This document shows positions 1-8,891 of a DNA stretch of 64,000 nucleotides, one piece after another. The position numbers were made by a program, and so were the translations under genes. Under the pieces are notes generated by a model. The model did no database searches and was not told the origin of the DNA. It saw only the letters and a program-made list of their open reading frames with translations. The stretch comes from JBBARC01 sp040400005 (lineage in GTDB: Bacteria; Pseudomonadota; Alphaproteobacteria; Acetobacterales; Acetobacteraceae). Position 1 is the stretch's first letter. The number at the start of each line of letters is the position of its first letter. The DNA is taken from positions 3,256-67,255 of the forward strand of contig JBBARC010000013.1 in assembly GCA_040400005.1 (NCBI GenBank), written 5' to 3'.

Positions 1-1296
1 CCAATCTGGCCGCGCGAACACGAAGGCTGCGCGGCACAAGGCAGTTATAGCCAAACCGTTCCAATCGGCCAGCACTTTATCATCACGCGCCGGGCGAATG
101 CGGGTGGCGCGGCGCTTGCGTAAAGTTTCTCGTTGTTTTGCCAGGGTTGTTTCAAATTCATTGGTGCTGCGTGGGGTTACCCTGCGTAAGATGGTGTGGC
201 CTTCCCAATTACCACCAAGGGTTACGTCGTAGGCGGTTTTGAAGGCGGGTGATGCATCACCCAAGGCTGCATCTATTTGTTTTTCGGTCCAGACATAAAA
301 ACGGCCTTCCTCGCCTTCGCTGTCGGCATCTTCGGCGGCGGCAAATGCGCCTGCGTTCATCATGTCGCGGGTCAACCACGCGACAATACCACAGGCCGCT
401 TCGTGGTAGAGGGGATTTGGCATATTGGCTTGTGCGAACGCCAAGAGCTCGAGAATTTGGCCGTTGTCATAAAGCATTTTTTCAAAATGCGGAGCCAGCC
501 ATTCGGCATCGGTGGAATAGCGGGCGAAACCGCCGCCCAGATGGTCGTGGATGCCGCCATGTGCCATGGCGCTAAGCAAACGATGTACCATAGCGGTGCC
601 GGCAGTATCAGTGGTTCGCACACCTTGTTGCCACAGTAAGCGAAAGATTGGTGGGTTAGGAAATTTGGGGGCGCCACGCAGGCCGCCATGGGTATGATCT
701 TCTAGCCGCAAAAACGATTGCGTCACGCGTGTTAGGGCTTGTGGATTTATGGCGGCGCCGGGCTTGCTTGCGTTACTGTCGGCTAAGGCGCGCATCAGGG
801 CGGCACCATTTTTAGCAACTGAGCCGTCGCCATCGTTATAGGCTCGCGCGATGGCGGTTATAAGTTGGCGGAACGATGGCCGGCCATAAGATGGTTCGGG
901 AGGAAAATAAGTACCGCCCCAGAACGGTGTGCCATCGGGGGTTAGAAACATGGTGAGTGGCCAGCCGCCTTGTTCGCCCAGCGCATGTAAGGCAGTCATG
1001 TAAACATGATCGATATCGGGGCGTTCTTCGCGGTCGATTTTGATGTTGACGAACAGGCTGTTCATCAGCGCCGCAGTATCGCCGTCTTCGAACGATTCAT
1101 GGGCCATAACGTGGCACCAGTGGCAGGCGGCATAGCCGATGGAGAGCAAGATCGGTTTGTTCAGCGCGTGCGCTTCGGCCAGAGCGACGCGACCCCATGG
1201 GCGCCAATGCACAGGGTTTTGCGCGTGTTGGCGCAGGTAGGGCGATTTTTCGTGGCCCAACAGGTTTTCGGCGGGCGGCAGTGCAGGTGTGGTCAC
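1..1296 (-). CDS. YyaL/DUF255 thioredoxin-domain protein, 5' part (cut by window edge)
   Basis: Reverse-strand reading frame open from a GTG at 1296 to base 1 (432 codons), so the C-terminal third lies outside. The N-terminus reads EKSPYLRQHAQNPVHWRPWG, the hallmark start of the DUF255 (YyaL/spermatogenesis-associated protein 20) family, followed by a thioredoxin-like CHWCH motif and GGWPLTMFLTPDG. The last visible residues (WNGLAITAL) match the alpha/alpha-barrel part of the family. A Shine-Dalgarno-like AAGGA lies about 7 bases before the GTG, which decides the start. Family members are usually near 670 residues. They carry a thioredoxin fold joined to a glycosidase-like barrel; the biochemical role is not settled. 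It is divergent from the ferredoxin gene at 1413. Confidence 0.88.
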   Translation of the reverse strand, partial: MTTPALPPAENLLGHEKSPYLRQHAQNPVHWRPWGRVALAEAHALNKPILLSIGYAACHWCHVMAHESFEDGDTAALMNSLFVNIKIDREERPDIDHVYMTALHALGEQGGWPLTMFLTPDGTPFWGGTYFPPEPSYGRPSFRQLITAIARAYNDGDGSVAKNGAALMRALADSNASKPGAAINPQALTRVTQSFLRLEDHTHGGLRGAPKFPNPPIFRLLWQQGVRTTDTAGTAMVHRLLSAMAHGGIHDHLGGGFARYSTDAEWLAPHFEKMLYDNGQILELLAFAQANMPNPLYHEAACGIVAWLTRDMMNAGAFAAAEDADSEGEEGRFYVWTEKQIDAALGDASPAFKTAYDVTLGGNWEGHTILRRVTPRSTNEFETTLAKQRETLRKRRATRIRPARDDKVLADWNGLAITALCRAAFVFARPDW

Positions 1297-1412
1297 GAAA
1301 AGATCCTTTGGATGGATGTCGGCGATATAGGGCATGCCGCGTGCGGGGATGGTATGGTGTGGCGACAGGTTGCGCCACATATGGGGCGGTATGAGTTGAT
1401 TAAGGAGTGCCC

Positions 1413-1802
1413 ATGGGCAAACGCCATACGGACGATGCTGCGCCCTATTTTGCCAGCCATATTTTTGTCTGCACCAATCGCCGGCCGGATGGCCACCCAC
1501 GTGGCAGTTGTGCCGAGAAAGGATCGGAGGCGCTGCGTGACTATGCCAAGGCGCGCGCCAAAGAACTCGGGCTAAAGAACGTGCGCGTAAACGCGGCGGG
1601 TTGCCTGGATCGCTGCGAGCATGGGCCGTGTGTGCTGATTTACCCCGAGGGCGTTTGGTACACCGTGGCTGACCGTGCCGCCGTGGACGCCATTTTGCAA
1701 ATCCACGTGCGCGATGGCGGACGGGTGCCAGGGCTGGTTATTGCCGATCGGGCGGTGGCGAGTGCGCCTAGTGCAACCGGCGGGTTGCCCGCCGTTGAGT
1801 GA
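1413..1802 (+). CDS. Thioredoxin-like [2Fe-2S] ferredoxin ((2Fe-2S) ferredoxin domain protein)
   Basis: Protein of 129 residues. It has the cysteine pattern of thioredoxin-like [2Fe-2S] ferredoxins: one Cys in FVCTNRRPDGHPRGSC, a second about twelve residues on, and a C-x3-C pair in AGCLDRCEHGPCVLIYPEG. Such proteins are small cytoplasmic electron carriers, related to the NuoE C-terminal domain. AAGGAG at 1402-1407 is 5 bases before the ATG at 1413, which makes that start better than the upstream in-frame GTG at 1407. Its stop overlaps the TTG start of mnmE by 8 bases, so the two are probably co-transcribed. The C-terminal 30 residues after the cluster domain look unstructured. Confidence 0.85.
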   Translation: MGKRHTDDAAPYFASHIFVCTNRRPDGHPRGSCAEKGSEALRDYAKARAKELGLKNVRVNAAGCLDRCEHGPCVLIYPEGVWYTVADRAAVDAILQIHVRDGGRVPGLVIADRAVASAPSATGGLPAVE

Positions 1803-3099
1803 CGCAGCCGCGACGATTTTTGCCCATGCCAGCGGTGCCGGACGGGCGGCGATTGCGGTGGTGCGGATAAGTGGTGCGGCAACGGCGCAGGTTTTGGGCG
1901 GGGTTTTACCGCATGTGCCGCCGCCGCGACGGGCGCAACTTTTGCCGGTGCGCGATGCCGCGGGTGAGGTTTTGGATCGGGCGCTGGCGCTGTTTATGCC
2001 GGGGCCGGGAAGTTTTAGCGGGGAAGATTCGGCGGAGCTGCATCTGCACGGCGGGCCGGCGGTGGTTGCGGCGGTTTCGGCGGCGCTGATCGCTGCCGGC
2101 GCGCGGCCGGCATTGCCGGGGGAGTTTACCCAGCGGGCTTTTATCAACGGCCGGATGGATTTGCTGGAAGCCGAGGGGATCGCCGATTTGATCGCGGCGG
2201 ACACCGACCTGCAGCGGCGCCAGGCAATGCGCCAGGTGGATGGCGCGCAAAGTGCGGTGCTGGCTGGCTGGCGCGAGAGTTTGTGTGCGGCTTTGGCGGC
2301 GCAAGAAGCGTTGATTGATTTTCCGGATGAGGATTTACCGCTCGAGGTAGAGGCAAAATTGGTCGCCGATCTTGCTGCCATTCGCGACGAATTTGTCGCA
2401 GCACTGGGGGCAACGGCCGCCGCGATGCGGGTACGTGACGGCATCGTGATTGTCATCGCAGGCCCGCCAAATGTTGGGAAGTCAAGCCTTATCAATAGGT
2501 TAGCTGGGCGTGATGTGGCGATTACAGCCGTGACCCCAGGCACCACTCGCGATGCGCTGGAAGCCGCAGTTGAAATTGCCGGCGTGCCGGTGACCCTGAT
2601 TGATACCGCAGGGATACGCGAAACCGAGGACGCGGTGGAAGCCGAAGGTGTGCGGCGCGCCCGTGCACGGGCGGCACAGGCCGATATTGTGCTGCGTGTG
2701 TGCGTGGCGGGCGCCGCCGAGCCGCCAATTGGCGCCGAGCAGGCGGGCGAATTTTTGGTATCGAACAAGTGTGATTTGGTTGGCGATGATGCCGCGGCGC
2801 TAGGAATTGCCGTGAGTGCGTTGACCGGCGCTGGCATCGATCGGCTGCGCGCCGAGCTGGGCCGCCGTGTGTGTGATTTAACCCATCTTACCGCCGCACC
2901 AGCGCTTACTCAGCTGCGCCACAGTGCGGCGCTGACCGAAGCCATAATGGCCTTAGATCGCGCAATCGATGCTGACATGCCTGAACTGCGCGGTGAAGAT
3001 TTGCGCATCGCCGTTTTCGCACTTGGTCGTATAAGCGGGGCGGTAGACGTAGAAGACGTGCTGGAGGCGATTTTCCGGCGTTTCTGTATCGGTAAATAA
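1795..3099 (+). CDS. mnmE: tRNA-5-carboxymethylaminomethyl-uridine GTPase MnmE (TrmE)
   Basis: 434-residue GTPase that works with MnmG to modify the wobble uridine (U34) of certain tRNAs. It has an N-terminal tetrahydrofolate-binding domain, a helical domain and an inserted G domain: P-loop GPPNVGKSS near residue 223, TPGTTRD (G2), DTAGIRET (G3) and NKCD (G4). The protein ends in CIGK, with the family's C-terminal catalytic cysteine near residue 431. The likely start is TTG at 1795, because the conserved sequence (MSDAAATIFAHASG) begins there. A longer upstream frame would run through the ferredoxin gene. mnmG follows 26 bases downstream, as in many alphaproteobacteria. Confidence 0.96.
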   Translation: MSDAAATIFAHASGAGRAAIAVVRISGAATAQVLGGVLPHVPPPRRAQLLPVRDAAGEVLDRALALFMPGPGSFSGEDSAELHLHGGPAVVAAVSAALIAAGARPALPGEFTQRAFINGRMDLLEAEGIADLIAADTDLQRRQAMRQVDGAQSAVLAGWRESLCAALAAQEALIDFPDEDLPLEVEAKLVADLAAIRDEFVAALGATAAAMRVRDGIVIVIAGPPNVGKSSLINRLAGRDVAITAVTPGTTRDALEAAVEIAGVPVTLIDTAGIRETEDAVEAEGVRRARARAAQADIVLRVCVAGAAEPPIGAEQAGEFLVSNKCDLVGDDAAALGIAVSALTGAGIDRLRAELGRRVCDLTHLTAAPALTQLRHSAALTEAIMALDRAIDADMPELRGEDLRIAVFALGRISGAVDVEDVLEAIFRRFCIGK

Positions 3100-3125
3100 G
3101 CGTCGTTTCGGGTTGGGATTTACGG

Positions 3126-4988
3126 GTGATGACCCTGGGTAAACAGTTTGATGTGATTGTTGTTGGTGGCGGGCATGCTGGCACCGAAGCGGCGGCGGCG
3201 GCGGCGCGCTGTGGTGCAGCCACGCTGCTGTTGACGCACCGGGTTGAGACCATCGGTGAGATGTCGTGCAACCCGTCGATTGGCGGCATCGGCAAAGGGC
3301 ATTTGGTGCGTGAGGTGGACGCGCTGGATGGGGTGATGGGGCGGGCGGCGGATCTTGCCGGCATTCATTTTAAACTGCTGAACCGTAGCAAAGGCCCGGC
3401 CGTGCGTGGGCTGCGTGCCCAGGCTGACCGTAAACTGTACCGCCACGCCGTGCAGGATATTTTGGCGGCAACAGAAAACCTGACCATTTTTGCCGATGCT
3501 GTCGATGATTTTGAATTTGCCGCAGATGGGCGGGTTGCCGCTGTTCTGACCGCCAGTGGCCAGCGCTATGTCTGCGGTGCAATAGTGCTGACTACGGGCA
3601 CGTTTTTGCGCGGCGTTATTCATGTGGGGCACAGCACGCAGCCAGCCGGGCGTGTGGGCGAGGCGCCATCGATAAAACTTGCGGAAACTTTGGGGCGATT
3701 GGCCTTGCCGTTGGGACGATTAAAAACCGGCACGCCGCCGCGGCTGGCCCGTAACTCGATCGATTGGGAGGGGCTGGATGCCGACCCCGGCGATGCAGCC
3801 CCCGAGCCGTTTAGTTTTATGACCAACCGCATTACCACGCCGCAAATAGAGTGCCGCATCACCGGCACGACACCGGCAACGCACGCGCTGATCCGCGAAA
3901 ACCTGCACCTTTCCGCAGTCTATGGCGGTGCCATTAGCGGACGCGGGCCGCGCTATTGCCCGTCGATTGAGGATAAGGTGGTGCGTTTCGCTGATCGCAC
4001 CCGCCACCAGATTTTTTTAGAACCTGAGGGGTTGGATGACCCCACGGTTTACCCCAATGGGATTTCGACTAGCCTGCCAGCAGATGTGCAAGCGCAATTG
4101 GTGCGCACCATTCCAGGGTTGGAGCATGCGGTAATCCTGCGGCCCGGTTACGCGGTCGAGTATGATTTTGTTGATCCCCGCGCCTTGCGGCCAACCTTGG
4201 AGCTTCGTGCGGTTGGCGGGCTTTTTCTTGCCGGCCAAATCAACGGCACCACCGGGTATGAAGAAGCCGCCGGGCAGGGCGTGCTGGCGGGCATCAATGC
4301 GGCGGCAGTGGCGGGTAGGCGCATGCCGACCGTGCTGGATCGGGCTTCATCGTATATCGGCGTCATGATGGACGATTTAACGCGGACCGGGGTGACCGAG
4401 CCTTACCGCATGTTTACCTCGCGCGCGGAGTTTCGCTTAACCCTGCGGGCGGATAATGCGGATTTGCGGCTGACGCCCTTTGGCCTTGCGCAAGGGTGTG
4501 TCGGCTCTGCGCGTGCGGCAAAATATGGGGTTTATGCGGCTGATTTGGCCGCGGCTTTCGATGTGGCGCGATCCGACATTAAATCAAGTGCGGAATTGGC
4601 TCGTGCGGGTATTGTGGTGAAGGCGGATGGGCAGCGGCGTAGCTTGCTCGCGCTGCGGCCTACGGATCACCCACCAGGCGCATTAGAACTGGCGTTTCCC
4701 TGGTTGGCGACATTGGTCCCACAGGTTCGTGCACAGTTGGAGGTCGAGGCCCTTTATAACGGCTACCTTGGCCGCCAAGATGCCGAAGCGCGCCAGATGC
4801 GGGCGACGGAAGCGGTGACCCTGCCCGAGGACCTCGACTACGCCACAATTGACGGATTGAGCGCCGAAGCCCGTGAAAAACTTGGCGCCGCTCGTCCGCG
4901 CTCGCTTGGTGCGCTGGGTCGGCTGCCGGGCGTAACGCCACCAACCGTTATGGCAATCATTGGGCACCTTAGGCGCGCCCAAGCATGA
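3126..4988 (+). CDS. mnmG: tRNA uridine-5-carboxymethylaminomethyl modification enzyme MnmG (GidA)
   Basis: FAD-dependent partner of MnmE in the cmnm5U34 tRNA modification, cytoplasmic. The 620 residues begin with the Rossmann dinucleotide motif GGGHAGTEAA (residues 14-23). They continue with the family signatures MSCNPSIGGIGKGHLVRE, GRLKTGTPPR and AGQINGTTGYEEAAGQG. Full family length. The start is either GTG at 3126 or ATG at 3129, which directly follows it. The stop overlaps the rsmG ATG by 4 bases (ATGA), which suggests translational coupling. Confidence 0.97.
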   Translation: MMTLGKQFDVIVVGGGHAGTEAAAAAARCGAATLLLTHRVETIGEMSCNPSIGGIGKGHLVREVDALDGVMGRAADLAGIHFKLLNRSKGPAVRGLRAQADRKLYRHAVQDILAATENLTIFADAVDDFEFAADGRVAAVLTASGQRYVCGAIVLTTGTFLRGVIHVGHSTQPAGRVGEAPSIKLAETLGRLALPLGRLKTGTPPRLARNSIDWEGLDADPGDAAPEPFSFMTNRITTPQIECRITGTTPATHALIRENLHLSAVYGGAISGRGPRYCPSIEDKVVRFADRTRHQIFLEPEGLDDPTVYPNGISTSLPADVQAQLVRTIPGLEHAVILRPGYAVEYDFVDPRALRPTLELRAVGGLFLAGQINGTTGYEEAAGQGVLAGINAAAVAGRRMPTVLDRASSYIGVMMDDLTRTGVTEPYRMFTSRAEFRLTLRADNADLRLTPFGLAQGCVGSARAAKYGVYAADLAAAFDVARSDIKSSAELARAGIVVKADGQRRSLLALRPTDHPPGALELAFPWLATLVPQVRAQLEVEALYNGYLGRQDAEARQMRATEAVTLPEDLDYATIDGLSAEAREKLGAARPRSLGALGRLPGVTPPTVMAIIGHLRRAQA

Positions 4989-5623
4989 TGACGCTTGGCG
5001 GCGACAATGTTTCACGTGAAACATTGTCCGCGATGGAGGCGTTGGGTGTTTCACGTGAAACAATTGACCGCCTCGAGATTTTCGCCGACGTTCTTTTCCG
5101 CTGGGCAGCGCGCATCAACCTGGTCAGCCGCAAGGACTTGCCGCATCTGTGGCAGCGCCACATTCTTGATGCGCTGCAGCTGTTGCCGTTAATCCCTCTC
5201 AACACCGAACGAGCGACGGACATAGGCTCCGGTGCCGGGTTTCCGGGGCTTATTCTCGCGATAGCGGCGGCGATCCCGTTTGATCTGGTAGAGGCAGACC
5301 AACGCAAATGCGCCTTTCTGCGCGAAGCTGCCCGCGCCACCAATGCGCCGGTCCAAATTCATGCTTGCCGCATCGAGGCCCTTAAGGTGCCACCCGCACC
5401 GCTTATTACCGCCCGAGCCCTTGCGCCGCTCGGTGATCTCCTGTCTTTGGCCGCGCCGCTTACCACGCCGGGCGGCTTTTTTCTCTTTCCCAAGGGCGCG
5501 GATGCCGAGCAGGAATTGACCGGCGCGGGTGCTGCATGGAACATGCGGGTTGAGCGATTCCCCAGCGCTCTTGCCGGCGGCGGCGTCATTCTGCGGATCA
5601 GTGAGGTTTCACCGCGTGTCTGA
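4985..5623 (+). CDS. rsmG: 16S rRNA (guanine-527-N7)-methyltransferase RsmG (GidB)
   Basis: 212-residue SAM-dependent methyltransferase that methylates G527 of 16S rRNA. The glycine-rich SAM loop reads DIGSGAGFPGL (about residues 79-89) and is followed by the conserved LVEADQRKCAFLRE. The first 30 codons are unusual: they hold two parS palindromes, so the peptide VSRET is encoded twice, 13 codons apart (residues 9-13 and 22-26). ATG 4985 and ATG 4988 are both possible starts. The gene overlaps mnmG by 4 bases and parA by 8, so it sits inside a tRNA/rRNA modification and chromosome segregation operon. Confidence 0.95.
   Translation: MMTLGGDNVSRETLSAMEALGVSRETIDRLEIFADVLFRWAARINLVSRKDLPHLWQRHILDALQLLPLIPLNTERATDIGSGAGFPGLILAIAAAIPFDLVEADQRKCAFLREAARATNAPVQIHACRIEALKVPPAPLITARALAPLGDLLSLAAPLTTPGGFFLFPKGADAEQELTGAGAAWNMRVERFPSALAGGGVILRISEVSPRV
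5003..5028. other. parS: parS centromere site 1 (inside rsmG)
   Basis: Perfect 26-base palindrome whose 16-base core, TGTTTCACGTGAAACA (5008-5023), is the canonical bacterial parS site bound by ParB. It lies about 1.4 kb upstream of parB and within the first codons of rsmG. The symmetry runs five bases beyond the 16-mer on each side. Confidence 0.93.
5047..5062. other. parS: parS centromere site 2 (inside rsmG)
   Basis: Second exact copy of TGTTTCACGTGAAACA, 39 bases (13 codons) downstream of site 1. It is in the same reading frame, so both encode VSRET. The outer symmetry is poorer than in site 1. Closely spaced parS pairs next to parAB are typical nucleation points for ParB spreading. Confidence 0.92.
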
Positions 5624-6410
5624 CCAAGCCCCACCCCGCATACTGGCGATCGCCAACCAAAAGGGCGGCGTTGGCAAAACCACCACCGCGATAAATCTGG
5701 CAACCGCCCTGGCCTTCGCCGGCTGCTCCGTGCTGCTGCTCGACCTCGACCCCCAAGGCAATGCCTCCACCGGCCTAGGCATCGACCGCGCCAACCGCCG
5801 CTTAGGCACCTATGCGGTGCTGGTCGACGGCCAGCCGATCAACGAGCTTATTCGCCGCACCGACATCGCCAATCTCGATATCGTGCCCGCCGATCCCGAT
5901 TTGGCCGGTGCGGAAGTTGAACTTGTCGGCATTGAAAAACGCGAATTTCAGTTGCGCGATGCTTTTGCAACCCTCGCACCCGGCCGATATAGCCACATCA
6001 TCATCGATTGCCCGCCCAGCCTGGGCCTGCTCACCCTCAATGGCCTGGTTGCGGCCAATGCCGTACTGGTGCCGTTGCAATGCGAATTTTTCGCGCTCGA
6101 AGGCATTAGCCAGTTGGTGCGCACCATTGAACGGGTGAACAAAAGCCTTAACCCCAAACTAATGCTGCAAGGCATCGTGCTAACAATGTTCGATAGGCGC
6201 AATAATTTGTCAGATCTGGTGGCGGCCGACGCCCGCAGCTTTTTTGGGGACCGCGTCTACGAAACCGTTATCCCCCGCAATGTGCGGATTTCGGAAGCGC
6301 CAAGCCACGGTAAACCGGTAATTATCTACGATAAGGCATCTGCCGGCGCCCAAGCCTATACAAAACTCGCCGAAGAATTTTTGCGCCGTGAGAAAGGTGT
6401 TTACCCATGA
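5616..6410 (+). CDS. parA: Chromosome partitioning ATPase ParA
   Basis: 264-residue Walker-type ATPase that moves ParB-parS complexes over the nucleoid. The deviant Walker A is KGGVGKTTT (residues 16-24), with the family signature LLDLDPQGNASTGLG after it and DCPPSLGLLTLN as the Walker B region. The start chosen is GTG at 5616, which overlaps the rsmG stop by 8 bases and puts the P-loop at the usual distance from the N-terminus. An in-frame ATG at 5529 would add 29 residues unlike the family. Its stop overlaps the parB start (ATGA). Confidence 0.96.
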   Translation: MSDQAPPRILAIANQKGGVGKTTTAINLATALAFAGCSVLLLDLDPQGNASTGLGIDRANRRLGTYAVLVDGQPINELIRRTDIANLDIVPADPDLAGAEVELVGIEKREFQLRDAFATLAPGRYSHIIIDCPPSLGLLTLNGLVAANAVLVPLQCEFFALEGISQLVRTIERVNKSLNPKLMLQGIVLTMFDRRNNLSDLVAADARSFFGDRVYETVIPRNVRISEAPSHGKPVIIYDKASAGAQAYTKLAEEFLRREKGVYP

Positions 6411-7267
6411 GCCTACGTGATGCCAACCCCCGCCTAGGCCGCGGGCTTGCAGCCCTCATGGGCGACGCACAAAACGAGCCCGTCGCTGAACAGGCATCTA
6501 GTGTCGGTCCCCGCACCCTGTCGGTCGCCGTGCTTGAGCCTGGCCCCTTTCAGCCGCGCCGCAGCATGGCGCCAGGCCCGATGGAGGAGCTGGTATCTTC
6601 AATCAAAGCACGCGGCATTTTGCAGCCGATCTTGGCGCGGCCTGATCCCAATCGCCCCGGGCATTTCCAAATTATCGCCGGTGAACGCCGCTGGCGCGCC
6701 GCCCAACAGGCCGGCCTGCACGATGTGCCGGTGTTGGTGCGTGACCTACCCGATACCGATGCCATGGCAGCGGCGTTGGTCGAGAATTTACAGCGCCAAG
6801 ACCTCAACCCAATGGAGGAGGCTGAAGGCTACCAGCGCCTGATCGAAGAATTCGGCCTTACCCAGGAACAGCTCGCCCAATCTGTCGGCAAATCGCGTAG
6901 CCATGTCGCCAATACGCTGCGCCTATTGAACTTGCCCGAAAGCGTGCGGGCAGAAGTGGGTAACGGCACGCTCACCGCAGGCCACGCCCGCGCTCTACTC
7001 GCACATGCCAACCCAGAAGAAGCCGCCCGCGAGGTTATCGCCAAGGGCCTAAACGTGCGCCAGACCGAAGCGCTGACCACCAATAAGCAAGCGCCAACCA
7101 AACGCGAAGCCGTGCGTGATCCCGAAACGGAAGCGTTAGAGCGCGATCTATCCGAGCGCCTCGGCCTAAAAGTGCAGATCGCATTTGATGGCAAAGGCGG
7201 GGCTGTGCGGATAAATTACCAAAACCTCGACCAGCTCGATGGGGTTATCGCGCTGCTCAGCCGCTAA
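6407..7267 (+). CDS. parB: Chromosome partitioning protein ParB
   Basis: 286-residue CTP-dependent DNA clamp that loads at parS. The N-terminal LGRGLAALMG is the typical ParA-interacting segment. The CTPase domain holds GERRWRA (residues 92-97 onward) and ENLQRQDLNPMEEA. The helix-turn-helix (LTQEQLAQSVGKSRSHVANT, about 151-170) reads parS, and a C-terminal dimerisation domain follows. All motifs are intact. Its own parS sites are visible in rsmG upstream. The gene is followed by 56 bases without a clear terminator, then the convergent holA. Confidence 0.96.
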   Translation: MSLRDANPRLGRGLAALMGDAQNEPVAEQASSVGPRTLSVAVLEPGPFQPRRSMAPGPMEELVSSIKARGILQPILARPDPNRPGHFQIIAGERRWRAAQQAGLHDVPVLVRDLPDTDAMAAALVENLQRQDLNPMEEAEGYQRLIEEFGLTQEQLAQSVGKSRSHVANTLRLLNLPESVRAEVGNGTLTAGHARALLAHANPEEAAREVIAKGLNVRQTEALTTNKQAPTKREAVRDPETEALERDLSERLGLKVQIAFDGKGGAVRINYQNLDQLDGVIALLSR

Positions 7268-7323
7268 AATCCGCCGGCCAAAGCTCGCGGGCATTGGGCA
7301 ACAGGCTAACGCCCGGCGCTAAA

Positions 7324-8346
7324 TCAGCTGCGGCCCCGCCCGCCCCGCGCGGCCGCCTGGCGTGCAACCATGGCAATAAATCGCCGCGCCAATAAATCCT
7401 GCGGCGCGCCAGTGCGTTTGCAGGCCATTTCTACCTGCCGCGCCTCCTCAATAATCCGCAGCAGTGCTTCGGCCGGCCACCGGCCCAGGCTATCCGCCAT
7501 GCCGCCGGCTGCGCGAAAAAACACCGGCGGCCGTATCGCCCGCACAGCGTCAGCCGCCGACAGGCCGGCGGAGTCCATACTCAGCCGCGCCAGATGCAGT
7601 TTCTGCAAATGCCCTAGCGCCATACGCAAAATGCCAACACCGGCCAAACCTTCGGCCATGGCGCGCTCGGTGGCGGCATCGGCGCCCGCGACATCGCCTG
7701 TGGTTGCCGCCAGCAGCCCGGCGTCGGCCGCAACATGCGCGCCCTCGCCGGCGCATAATTGTGCGGTTTCCAAATCAATGCGTCCACCAGCACCGGCGTA
7801 AAGCGCCAGCTTTTCTACTTCTGAACGCAGCATTGACCGGTCACCGCCCAAATTTTCGCAAATCCACGCCAGTGCTTCGCCATCAACGGCCGCCCCACCC
7901 GCGGCAAACATCGCCCGCACAGTCTCGTTCAGCGCGCTGCCTTCTTCGGGGTAGCAGCCAATCGCCACGGCATCTTTGGCAGCCTCTACTAGCGTCCGTA
8001 GCTTACCTTTGCCAAGGCCCGGCGCTTCCAGCACGGCCAATGCCTCACCCTTGCCGGCCAGCGCACCCCGCACAGCATCAGTGGCGGCGTCCGCCACATC
8101 GCGCATGCGCACAGCCCGTCTGCCGCCCATCATCGAAAAACTGGCCATCTCGCCGCCCAACGCATCCCAGGCATCACGGCTCAGCTCGGTTACCCGAAAC
8201 GGGTCGTTCAAATCGCCGGCAGCCCATTTCACCAAGGCCTGCGCCCGTTCGCGGATCAGCCCTTCGTCATCGCCATAAAATAGTACCAACCTGCACGCAC
8301 CGGGGTCGCGCAAAAAACCGGCAATTTGGCGCGTCTCCAGCTTCAC
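7324..8346 (-). CDS. holA: DNA polymerase III subunit delta
   Basis: 340-residue clamp-loader subunit with the delta-family AAA+ fold. It lacks a working P-loop, as expected. Recognisable segments are LVLFYGDDEGLIRERAQAL near the N-terminus and LGGDRSMLRSEVEKLALYAG in the middle. Delta opens the sliding clamp as part of the gamma complex. It starts with GTG, 3 bases after the lptE stop, in the common alphaproteobacterial order leuS-lptE-holA. Confidence 0.92.
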   Translation of the reverse strand: MKLETRQIAGFLRDPGACRLVLFYGDDEGLIRERAQALVKWAAGDLNDPFRVTELSRDAWDALGGEMASFSMMGGRRAVRMRDVADAATDAVRGALAGKGEALAVLEAPGLGKGKLRTLVEAAKDAVAIGCYPEEGSALNETVRAMFAAGGAAVDGEALAWICENLGGDRSMLRSEVEKLALYAGAGGRIDLETAQLCAGEGAHVAADAGLLAATTGDVAGADAATERAMAEGLAGVGILRMALGHLQKLHLARLSMDSAGLSAADAVRAIRPPVFFRAAGGMADSLGRWPAEALLRIIEEARQVEMACKRTGAPQDLLARRFIAMVARQAAARGGRGRS

Positions 8347-8349
8347 GGG

Positions 8350-8886
8350 TTAAGCGGGCACCGGGTAGGTCTTGAAATATACCGCTAATCGAGCGGCAAT
8401 TTGGTCTGCCAGTGCCTCGGCCAATCGCTTTTCGGCCGCCTGTGCTGAAAGGTCGGCATAGAAAAACTGCCCGTTCAGCACGTTATACCCATCAACCGCC
8501 CGCACCTGGCCCTTGAAAACCGTCGTTTGAGGGTTGGTGACACTATGCAGGCTCCAACTGGCGGCGCCTGTGATGCGGTTGCGCGTGGTCGAGTTATCCG
8601 CTTGCACCGACAGGCCTTGGTTCACCACCGTGTAGCGCACATCAAGCACCAACGTTTTATTGGCGCTGGCAGACCCATCGTCCAAACGCATCTGCAGCGC
8701 CTGGCGCAATTCCTGGCCGGGCCGATCCGCAATCACAGAAACAAACACCTGGGCAAACTGTGCAGCATGCGCGTCGATCGCCGGCGCATACAGCGGCGTA
8801 AACCCGCAGCCCCCCAAGCTCAGCCCGATACTTAGCAAGGGTAAAGACATCGCCAGAACGCGTCCCAAATACCGATTGGTTGCCAT
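8350..8886 (-). CDS. lptE: LPS-assembly lipoprotein LptE
   Basis: 178-residue outer-membrane lipoprotein that plugs the LptD barrel. It has an N-terminal signal with lipobox SLGGC (lipidated Cys near residue 27), then the family-typical GFTPLYAP. The rest is a short alpha/beta fold with little sequence conservation. The call rests on the lipobox-GFxPLY motif together with its place between leuS and holA. It starts 5 bases after leuS. An internal ATG (residue 13) is an alternative start. Confidence 0.87.
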   Translation of the reverse strand: MATNRYLGRVLAMSLPLLSIGLSLGGCGFTPLYAPAIDAHAAQFAQVFVSVIADRPGQELRQALQMRLDDGSASANKTLVLDVRYTVVNQGLSVQADNSTTRNRITGAASWSLHSVTNPQTTVFKGQVRAVDGYNVLNGQFFYADLSAQAAEKRLAEALADQIAARLAVYFKTYPVPA

Positions 8887-8891
8887 TGTGT

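Noticed and set aside
1572..2837. Long minus-strand frame of 421 codons opposite mnmE
   Set aside because: Shadow frame in GC-rich DNA, Ala/Ser/Arg-rich without domain features; the plus strand carries an unmistakable MnmE.
7268..7323. Terminator between parB and holA
   Set aside because: Only a weak GC stem (GGGCATTGGG..CGCCCGGCG) without a T run; not strong enough to call.
7464..8375. Plus-strand frame of 303 codons opposite holA
   Set aside because: Pro/Arg-rich shadow with no family features; HolA on the other strand is convincing.
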